Below are positions 42,502-48,476 of a DNA stretch of 48,476 nucleotides, piece after piece (positions within the stretch are counted from its first letter, which is position 1; each line of letters begins with the position of its first letter). Source of the DNA: Acidobacteriota bacterium. Its GTDB lineage: Bacteria > Acidobacteriota > UBA6911. Location of the stretch: NCBI GenBank assembly GCA_012729555.1, contig JAAYCX010000058.1, positions 1 through 48,476 of the forward strand, read 5' to 3'. The notes beneath the pieces are model-generated. The model searched no databases, had not been told where the DNA came from, and was given only the letters and a program-made list of their open reading frames with translations. Position numbers and translations under genes: made by a program.

Positions 42502-44593
42502 CCGGAAGCCCGCCGTCGACCGGAAGGGTGCAGCCGGTCGTGGGGGTCTGGCGCGTGGCGAAGAAAAGGACGGCCCTGCCCACGTGCCGCGCCGTGATCT
42601 TCGCCTTGAGCAGGTTCCGGTTCCGGTAATATTCCTCCAGGCCTTCCGCGCTCAGTCCGCGGGCGCTCATCCTTTCGGGGCCGACCTCCAGCCACAACCC
42701 CGATTTCCGGGCGCCGTGGGAAAACACCGCGTCGGGCGCGACCATGTTCACGCGCACGTCCATCGGCGCCAGTTCCTGGCTCGCGATGCGGGCCAGCTGG
42801 TGCCCGGCGGCCTTGGTCGCGCTGTAGGCGCCGAAGTTGGCCCCCGGGGCGAAGACGTTCTTGGTCGAGACCATGACGATGTCCCCCCCGGTGTTCTGCC
42901 TCCTGAACAGGCGCGCCGATTCGGCCAGCATGAGGAGGGTCCCCTCGATGTTGATTCTTTCGGTTTTCCTGAAGGTCTCGAGGTCCATGTCCTCGATAGG
43001 GGCGACATGGGCGATGCCCGCGTTGAGAACCACGAGGTCGATGCCGCCCCACGCGCCGATCACGGAGCCGAAGGCGTCCGCGACCGATTGCGAGTCGGTG
43101 ACGTCGAGCGCGATCCCCAGGACGCGCGGCCCGTACAGCGAGCGCATCTCCTCGGTGAACTGGTGCAGCGGGTCGCCGTCCAGGTCGGTGACGGCGACAT
43201 GGCATCCCTGTTCCAGCAGTTCCTGGGTGATGCCGGCGCCGATGGCGCCCGCGGCGCCGGTGATCAGCGCCACGTGCCCGGCCAGCGGCGGCGAAGGGCG
43301 CGCGTGGAGCTTCCGGCGCTGGATCGCCCGGAATTCCATTTCGAAGATATCCCTTTCCTCCATCCCCCGGTAATCGCCCATCGCCGCGATCTGGGCCTTG
43401 ACCTCCAGCGTGTGCTCGGCGATGTCCCTGGCGATGTCGGCGGCGGCCGCGCTCCCTTCCGCGGCGATCGCCCCGAGGCCGGGGATGAGGATCACCCGGG
43501 GCAGGGAATCGGCCGCCTCGATCCCTTCCGGGCGGCTGCGCGAGAACCTGTCGACATAGGCGTCGTAGGCGGCGGCGTAATCGCGGATCCCCTGCGCCAC
43601 CTTTTCGCCGAACGCCGCGGGGTCCTCGAACGGGGGATTCTCGACCCAGAGGTAGGAGGGCTTGGTCCGGATGAGGTGGTCGGCCGTCAGGGGGGGCGTT
43701 GCGGCGAACTCCCGCGCGTATCCCGAATCGACGAGATCCAGGATCTTCCTGTTGATCAGCGGACGCACGATGACGCGGTCCCAGGGGCGGTCGGGATTCC
43801 CGGTGGGCCGGGCCAGCAGGCCCCGGATCACGGGGGCCGCCGCGGCCAGCCGCTGAAGGGCCAGGGGGAGGGGAGTGGCGGCCGCGGTGATCACCGGTTT
43901 CCGGGCGTGCTGCTCCACGTACTGCTCCGCCCGGGAGGCCAGGGCGATGGTGGTGTCGTACGATTCCCTGGCGGTCTCCCCCCAGGTGAGAAGCCCGTGC
44001 CGCATCAGGACCATCGCCCTCGCCCCCGGGTTCCGTTCGAGTTCGGCGGCCACGGCCCTGGCCAGGGGGAACCCGGGATGGGCGTACGGGAGGATCGAAA
44101 CGCCTTCGCCCAGGGCGGCGCGCAGATGCTTTTCCCCCTCCACCTGGTTCGTGAGCGCCAGGATGGAATCGGGGTGGGTGTGGTCGACGAATTTACCCGG
44201 GACGAAAACGTGGACGAGGGTCTCGATGGACGGCGTGGCCGCCCGGGCGTCGAGGCAATGGGTGCGGAAGGCGTTGACCATGTCCTCGTCGGACAGCTTT
44301 TCCAGGGACCGGAGTTTTCCCACGTAGTCCAGTTCCAGTCCCGTGTATCCGTCCGGTTCGATGGATGCCATGTCGTAACCGGAGGCCTTGACGAACAAAG
44401 TCCGGACGGTTTCGCCCAGGAGGTTGGTCCGGACCGTTTTCACGGAGGAGTTGCCCCCGCCGTGCAGCACCAATCGGGTCTCGGCTCCGATCAGGGAGGC
44501 CACGTAGAGGCCGACGGCCAGGTCCTCGCCGTATTTCTTGCGGTATTGTTCGATGAATTGAGCGGCCCTGTCGTCCGACCAGCGGTTGATCAT
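42485..44593 (-). CDS. Bifunctional aldolase/short-chain dehydrogenase (RhaEW/YuxG-like)
   Basis: A 702-residue two-domain protein. Residues 1-about 400 form a class II aldolase/adducin domain with the metal-binding HGGGNSSVK, HTHPDS and MRHGLLTWGE. From about 425 there is an SDR dehydrogenase with the NAD loop TGAAGAIGAGIT, NAG (VLNAGIAH) and catalytic YSATKAAG. Such fusions cleave rhamnulose-1-phosphate or related deoxyketose phosphates and oxidise the lactaldehyde formed. The exact sugar here is not known. The stop codon lies in the first unit of the 21-bp repeat. It is preceded by the lsrF-like gene, so a two-aldolase sugar route is possible. Confidence 0.88.
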   Translation of the reverse strand: MINRWSDDRAAQFIEQYRKKYGEDLAVGLYVASLIGAETRLVLHGGGNSSVKTVRTNLLGETVRTLFVKASGYDMASIEPDGYTGLELDYVGKLRSLEKLSDEDMVNAFRTHCLDARAATPSIETLVHVFVPGKFVDHTHPDSILALTNQVEGEKHLRAALGEGVSILPYAHPGFPLARAVAAELERNPGARAMVLMRHGLLTWGETARESYDTTIALASRAEQYVEQHARKPVITAAATPLPLALQRLAAAAPVIRGLLARPTGNPDRPWDRVIVRPLINRKILDLVDSGYAREFAATPPLTADHLIRTKPSYLWVENPPFEDPAAFGEKVAQGIRDYAAAYDAYVDRFSRSRPEGIEAADSLPRVILIPGLGAIAAEGSAAAADIARDIAEHTLEVKAQIAAMGDYRGMEERDIFEMEFRAIQRRKLHARPSPPLAGHVALITGAAGAIGAGITQELLEQGCHVAVTDLDGDPLHQFTEEMRSLYGPRVLGIALDVTDSQSVADAFGSVIGAWGGIDLVVLNAGIAHVAPIEDMDLETFRKTERINIEGTLLMLAESARLFRRQNTGGDIVMVSTKNVFAPGANFGAYSATKAAGHQLARIASQELAPMDVRVNMVAPDAVFSHGARKSGLWLEVGPERMSARGLSAEGLEEYYRNRNLLKAKITARHVGRAVLFFATRQTPTTGCTLPVDGGLPDATPR

Positions 44594-44668
44594 GCTGTCC
44601 TCGTCTGGGTGATCCCCTCTTAGACTTGCCCGGGGGCGGAGGGGCCCCGCCCGAGCCCGGTCCGCCGG

Positions 44669-45553
44669 CTACGCCTGCCGGTTTTTCAGGTCCTGGAACA
44701 GTTCGAAAGCCTCCGCGGGCTTTGCATTCTCATGGACCACCAGCCTCACCGCCTGGATCATGGCGGCGGGGGCCTCCGACTGGAAGATGTTCCTTCCCAT
44801 GTCGACTCCGGCGGCCCCCTCGCTGACGGCGCGGTACGCCATCTCGAGGGCCTCCGTCTCGGGGAGTTTCTTCCCTCCGGCCATGATGACGGGGACGGGG
44901 CAGGACGCGGTGACGGTCTCGAAGCCTTCCGGCACGTAATAGGTCTTCACGAAATGCGCCCCCAGTTCCGCGCATATCCTGCACGCGAGGCGGAAATACC
45001 GGGCGTCGCGCGTCATGTTTTTCCCGACCGCGGTGACTCCGAGCACAGGGACGCCGTGCCGGTTGCCGAGGTCCACGAGGCGCGTCATGTTATGAATCGA
45101 CTGCGTTTCGAATTCCCCGCCGACAAAAACCTGCACCGCCATGGCCGCGGTGTTGAGCCGCAGCGCGTCCTCGATGTCCACGGCGATCTGTTCGTTGGAC
45201 AGCTCCTTGAGGATGCTGGGGCCGCCGCTCGCCCGCAGCACGGTCCCCCGGGCGAAGGAGGGGGGGATGGTCGTGCGGAGGATGCCGCGGGTCAGCATGA
45301 GCGCGTCCGCGTAAGGGAGCAGGGGGACGATGTTGACGTCCACCCGTTCCAGCCCCGTCGTCGGGCCCTGGAAATACCCATGGTCGATGGCCAGCATCAC
45401 GGTTCTGCCCGAGGAGGCGCTGAAAATCCTGGCGAGGCGGCTCTGCATGCCCCAGTCGAGCGCGCCCGAACCCTTGAGGAAGAAGGGGGTGTTGCGCGAC
45501 GGAATGTCCGGGTGGAAATCCTTGGTTTCGATGCTCCCATCCATGTCAGCCAT
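44669..45553 (-). CDS. lsrF: LsrF-like class I aldolase/thiolase
   Basis: A 294-residue TIM-barrel protein strikingly like E. coli LsrF along its whole length: [67 protein letters not shown] (Schiff-base Lys) and [14 protein letters not shown]...[12 protein letters not shown]. LsrF moves an acetyl group from phospho-AI-2 product to CoA. None of the other lsr genes (transporter, lsrK, lsrR, lsrG) is in the window. The ATG at 45553 is preceded by AAAGGA; the frame is open to 45601. Other DhnA-type aldolases act on deoxy-ketose phosphates, which suits the neighbour. Confidence 0.85.
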   Translation of the reverse strand: MADMDGSIETKDFHPDIPSRNTPFFLKGSGALDWGMQSRLARIFSASSGRTVMLAIDHGYFQGPTTGLERVDVNIVPLLPYADALMLTRGILRTTIPPSFARGTVLRASGGPSILKELSNEQIAVDIEDALRLNTAAMAVQVFVGGEFETQSIHNMTRLVDLGNRHGVPVLGVTAVGKNMTRDARYFRLACRICAELGAHFVKTYYVPEGFETVTASCPVPVIMAGGKKLPETEALEMAYRAVSEGAAGVDMGRNIFQSEAPAAMIQAVRLVVHENAKPAEAFELFQDLKNRQA

Positions 45554-45724
45554 GAGCCGATATCCTTTCTGTGCCTGCCTGCGCGTCGCGTCGATGAACA
45601 TCGATCCCGCGCCACGCCGTCCGTTTTCTGGGCCAACCCCTATGGTATATCAAGGCCCGCCGAAGGCGAAGCCAAAGATGCGGCCGCCCCCCGGTTTTCG
45701 CCGGGCGCCGCGGAAGGGATTGTG

Positions 45725-45730
45725 TATAAT
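45725..45730 (+). promoter_or_regulatory. Perfect -10 box in the lsrF-purF divergent spacer
   Basis: TATAAT at 45725-45730 reads toward purF, about 115 bases before its ATG, in the 291-base divergent gap (45554-45844). No good -35 stands at 16-18 bases (the sequence there is GC-rich), so the promoter is weak by motif or needs an activator. I see no riboswitch or gene in the rest of the gap. Confidence 0.35.
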
Positions 45731-45844
45731 ATTGCCGGAACGCCGGAAGCCTCCCGGGGGTGCCGGGGAGAAACTCGAGGCCCCGCGGGCGTGTGCCCGG
45801 CGGGACCGCGGCCCTGACGACAAGAACTGGTCTGGATCCTGCCT

Positions 45845-47251
45845 ATGGAACCCTGGGACAAACTGGAAGAGGAGTGCGGCGTCTTCGGCATCGTTTCCCA
45901 CCCGGAGGCCGCCAGGATCGCCTACCTGGGAATATACGCCCTTCAGCACCGGGGTCAGGAATCCGCCGGGATCGCCACCTCGGACCGTCACAAGCTCCAC
46001 CTGGAAAAGGGGATGGGATACGTGGCGGACGTCTTCGACGAGAACCGTCTGGGGCGCCTGCCCGGGGATTCCGCACTGGGGCACGTGCGCTATTCCACGG
46101 CCGGCGGAAGCGCCGCCTGGAACGCCCAGCCGATCCTGATCGACTGCTGGCGCGGGCCGATCGCGCTCGCCCACAACGGCAACCTGACCAACGCGCCGCA
46201 GCTGCGCCGGGAACTCGAGCGCGACGGCGCGATCTTTCATTCCACGAGCGACAGCGAGGTCATCCTGCACCTGATGTCGCGGTCCAGGCGGCGCACCCTC
46301 CCGGAGGCTTTCGTGGAGGCGCTCAGGATGGTCCAGGGGGCCTACTCGCTGGCGCTGCTCACACCGGAGTACCTGCTCGCGGCCCGGGATCCGCACGGCT
46401 TCCGCCCCCTCTGCCTGGGGCAGGTCAACGGCTCCTACGCCATCGCCTCCGAGACCTGCGCCTTCGACCTGATAGACGCGGAGTATGTCCGGGATGTGGA
46501 GCCCGGGGAAGTGGTGCGGATCGAGGAAAAGAGCCTGGAGTCGGAGATGCCGCTGCCGAAGGAGAGGCCCGCCTTCTGCGTTTTCGAGCATATCTACTTC
46601 AGCCGCCCCGATAGCATCGTCTTCGGCCGGACGGTCAACAGCAGCCGGAGGGAGATGGGGCGGCACCTGGCCGTCGAGCACCCGGTGGACGCCGATGTGG
46701 TGGTGCCGATACCCGATTCCGGGGTGTCGGCCTCCATCGGCTATTCCCGGGAGAGCGGCATTCCCCTGGAGTTCGGGCTGATCCGCAACCACTATGTCGG
46801 GCGCACCTTCATCGAACCCAGGCAGTCGATCCGCAATTTCGGGGTCAAGGTGAAGCTCAACCCGGTGCGCGAGATTCTCCGGGGGAAGCGCGTCATCCTG
46901 ATCGACGACTCCATCGTCAGGGGGACCACCAGCCGGAAGATCGTGCAGATCGTCCGCGCCGCGGGCGCGCGGGAAATTCACATGCGCATAACCGCGCCCC
47001 CCGTCATCGCCCCCTGCTATTACGGTATCGATATCCCCACCCGGCACGAACTGATCGCCTCGATGAAATCTGTGGAGGACATCTGCAGGTTCATCGGCGC
47101 CGATTCGCTTGGTTACCTGAGCCTCCAATCGGTGTTCCGGGCCGTCGACGACCGGAAACAATACTGTTCGGCGTGTTTTACCGACCGCTATCCGACCGAG
47201 GTGGCGCCCGAGGAAAAGCAGAAGAGCCTGTTCGACAGGGAAGAGGATTAG
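45845..47251 (+). CDS. purF: Amidophosphoribosyltransferase
   Basis: A 468-residue enzyme that starts purine synthesis by moving glutamine ammonia to PRPP. A 10-residue propeptide precedes the catalytic C11 (in LEEECGVFGIVSHPEA), as in the Bacillus type. The PRPP loop is VILIDDSIVRGTTSRKI. Cluster-type cysteines are present: FCVFEHIYFSRPD near residue 240 and YCSACFTDRYP near residue 440, so an Fe-S cluster is likely. The ribosome-binding site is weak. purN follows after 43 bases. Confidence 0.96.
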   Translation: MEPWDKLEEECGVFGIVSHPEAARIAYLGIYALQHRGQESAGIATSDRHKLHLEKGMGYVADVFDENRLGRLPGDSALGHVRYSTAGGSAAWNAQPILIDCWRGPIALAHNGNLTNAPQLRRELERDGAIFHSTSDSEVILHLMSRSRRRTLPEAFVEALRMVQGAYSLALLTPEYLLAARDPHGFRPLCLGQVNGSYAIASETCAFDLIDAEYVRDVEPGEVVRIEEKSLESEMPLPKERPAFCVFEHIYFSRPDSIVFGRTVNSSRREMGRHLAVEHPVDADVVVPIPDSGVSASIGYSRESGIPLEFGLIRNHYVGRTFIEPRQSIRNFGVKVKLNPVREILRGKRVILIDDSIVRGTTSRKIVQIVRAAGAREIHMRITAPPVIAPCYYGIDIPTRHELIASMKSVEDICRFIGADSLGYLSLQSVFRAVDDRKQYCSACFTDRYPTEVAPEEKQKSLFDREED

Positions 47252-47294
47252 CCGGAGCCCGCGGGGATGCGCCCGGCGGCGCGGAAGGAGGCGG

Positions 47295-47879
47295 ATGGAA
47301 AACAGGAGAATCGCAGTACTTCTTTCGGGCCGGGGGTCCAACTTCGTCGCCATCCACGAGGCGATCGAGCGCGGGGACCTCGAGGCCGAGATCTGCTGTG
47401 TGATCAGCAACCGCGCCGACGCCGTGGGTCTCGAGCGTGCCCGGGAGTTCGGCCTGGACGCTGTCTGCCTGCCTTCGCGCGGGATGGGACGAGAGGAATA
47501 CGACCGGCTGCTCGGGCGGACGCTCGAGCCTTTCCGGCCCGCCCTCGTCTGCCTGGCGGGCTTCATGCGCATCGTCACCCCGGTGCTGCTCGACGCCTAT
47601 CCGGGGCGCATCATGAATATCCACCCCTCCCTGCTCCCATCCTTCCCCGGGCTCCACGCGCAGCGCCAGGCGCTGGAGTATGGCGTGAAGATTTCCGGGT
47701 GCACGGTCCACCTGGCGGACGAGGGGGTGGACAGCGGGCCCATCCTCATGCAGCGGGCGGTGGAGGTCGAGGACGGCGACACCGAGGAAACCCTTTCCGC
47801 CCGCATTCTGGCCGAGGAGCACCGGCTTTACTGGCGTGCCATCGCCCTGATGTTCGACAGGCTGGCATCTGCGACCTAA
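47295..47879 (+). CDS. purN: Phosphoribosylglycinamide formyltransferase
   Basis: A 194-residue folate-dependent GAR transformylase. RIAVLLSGRGSNF at the N-terminus, the AGFMRIV segment, NIHPSLLPSFPGLHAQRQALE with catalytic His, and the ending DTEETLSARILAEEH. It uses 10-formyl-THF, made by FolD. AAGGAGG lies just upstream of the ATG. It is the last protein gene before the rRNA operon. No clear terminator was seen after it. Confidence 0.95.
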   Translation: MENRRIAVLLSGRGSNFVAIHEAIERGDLEAEICCVISNRADAVGLERAREFGLDAVCLPSRGMGREEYDRLLGRTLEPFRPALVCLAGFMRIVTPVLLDAYPGRIMNIHPSLLPSFPGLHAQRQALEYGVKISGCTVHLADEGVDSGPILMQRAVEVEDGDTEETLSARILAEEHRLYWRAIALMFDRLASAT

Positions 47880-47978
47880 ATCCTTTTTACCCTAGTTGAT
47901 ATCGTCTAATCAGGCGGCCCGTCCGGCCGAGGCCTGAGGAAAAAATGCATGCGATCGCAGAAAAATCTCATTTTGGCC

Positions 47979-48007
47979 TTTACAATCTCCGGACCCGCCG
48001 GTACTAT
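47979..48007 (+). promoter_or_regulatory. rrn promoter P1
   Basis: TTTACA (47979-47984), 17-base spacer, TACTAT (48002-48007): four or five of six matches at each box with ideal spacing. It is the first of three promoters, about 345 bases before 16S. The 473-base stretch 47880-48352 is more AT-rich than the genes and holds no convincing protein gene. Confidence 0.55.
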
Positions 48008-48070
48008 TCGGATCCTCAGTCATTGAGATTGAGTTTGTGCAGCTTATTTGAAAGATTTTGCTTCACTCTC

Positions 48071-48099
48071 TTGACAAGCGAAACGGTTGCGGCTAATAT
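48071..48099 (+). promoter_or_regulatory. rrn promoter P2
   Basis: Perfect TTGACA (48071-48076), 17-base spacer, TAATAT (48094-48099). Its spacer contains GGTTGC, also found in the P3 spacer, suggesting duplication. About 250 bases before 16S. Confidence 0.8.
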
Positions 48100-48210
48100 G
48101 CATCACGCTTCGAGACGGCAAGAGATTGAAGTCGAGAGGCTGGATTCTCTCAGTCTTCTGATTGGGCAAATCCTTCGTCAATCATAGGTCGAGTGAAACT
48201 TCGGTAGAGG

Positions 48211-48239
48211 TTGACAAACCGGGTTGCACATACTATGAT
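48211..48239 (+). promoter_or_regulatory. rrn promoter P3
   Basis: Perfect TTGACA (48211-48216), 17-base spacer, TATGAT (48234-48239). It is the promoter closest to 16S, about 105 bases upstream of the mature 5' end. Confidence 0.8.
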
Positions 48240-48252
48240 GAATAACTGCCTA

Positions 48253-48266
48253 GATCTTTGAAAACT
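48253..48266 (+). promoter_or_regulatory. boxA-like antitermination element
   Basis: GATCTTTGAAAACT at 48253-48266 resembles the bacterial rRNA leader boxA (Bacillus form TGTTCTTTGAAAACT). It lies between P3 and 16S, where Nus factors (including the NusG encoded in this window) bind to prevent Rho termination in rRNA operons. Confidence 0.55.
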
Positions 48267-48352
48267 AGATAGTGCGTGTCCGAAACATCCATTCCATAAC
48301 ACATAGTAAACCAGTAACCCGGATTTTTCGAAATTCGGGACTCTTCGAATTA

Positions 48353-48476
<124 letters not shown>

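Noticed and set aside
44669..45553. An AI-2 (Lsr) quorum-sensing operon
   Set aside because: Only the lsrF-like gene is present. No transporter, kinase, regulator or isomerase gene lies in the window.
47945..48187. An 80-codon frame before the 16S gene
   Set aside because: It overlaps rRNA promoters P1 and P2, has no ribosome-binding site and no recognisable motif.
48282..48294. GCGTGTCCGA before 16S, identical over ten bases to the element at 24482
   Set aside because: No inverted partner of the GTGTCC half-site and it falls downstream of the rRNA promoters; most likely chance.

Overview
The window comes from a GC-rich, Gram-negative bacterium. The 124 bases of 16S rRNA at the right end, together with a Cys-rich insert in the RNA polymerase beta subunit that I associate with Acidobacteriota, suggest that phylum. 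This is read by eye and was not checked by alignment. An outer membrane with LPS is implied by lpxB, lpxD, a heptose kinase and an Omp85-family protein.

Layout. Positions 1-12,541 (+) hold the classical translation/transcription block: 3' end of tuf, rpmG, tRNA-Trp(CCA), secE, nusG, rplK, rplA, rplJ, rplL, rpoB, rpoC. It closes with a strong GC hairpin that separates rpoC from a convergent single-POTRA Omp85 protein (12.6-14.0 kb, -). From 14.0 to 18.6 kb (+) lies a self-contained regulatory module: a membrane sensor kinase, an NtrC-type response regulator with a sigma54-contact loop, and an ECF sigma factor. A near-consensus -24/-12 sigma54 promoter and two upstream palindromes sit directly in front of the ECF gene. 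The palindromes share their half-site with one that overlaps the -10 box of the kinase promoter.

From 18.7 to 30.0 kb (+) runs a dense, partly translationally coupled envelope series: an uncharacterised protein, mnmA, lpxB, a degenerate M1-peptidase-like protein with C-terminal repeats, an isoprenylcysteine/phospholipid-methyltransferase-like membrane protein, a radical SAM enzyme resembling tetraether synthase (Tes), lpxD, a SprT-like zincin, a Cys-rich unknown and a heptose-7-phosphate kinase. The pairing of a Tes-like enzyme with envelope-lipid genes is the most interesting metabolic hint in the window, because Acidobacteriota are known for membrane-spanning lipids.

From 45.6 down to 29.9 kb all genes are on the minus strand, in two runs. 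The first is lsrF-like aldolase, bifunctional aldolase/dehydrogenase, ruvA, ruvB and folD, ending in a clear intrinsic terminator. The second is moxR, DUF58, transglutaminase (TgpA type), a class I methyltransferase/spermidine-synthase-like protein, rimO, yacG, pgpA, cinA, thpR, plsY and a Trm112-like protein. A 21-bp hairpin repeat array lies at the 3' end of the bifunctional aldolase gene. The right end (+) holds purF and purN, then an rRNA operon promoter region with three sigma70-type promoters, a boxA-like element and the start of 16S rRNA.

No insertion sequences, CRISPR arrays or phage genes were seen.
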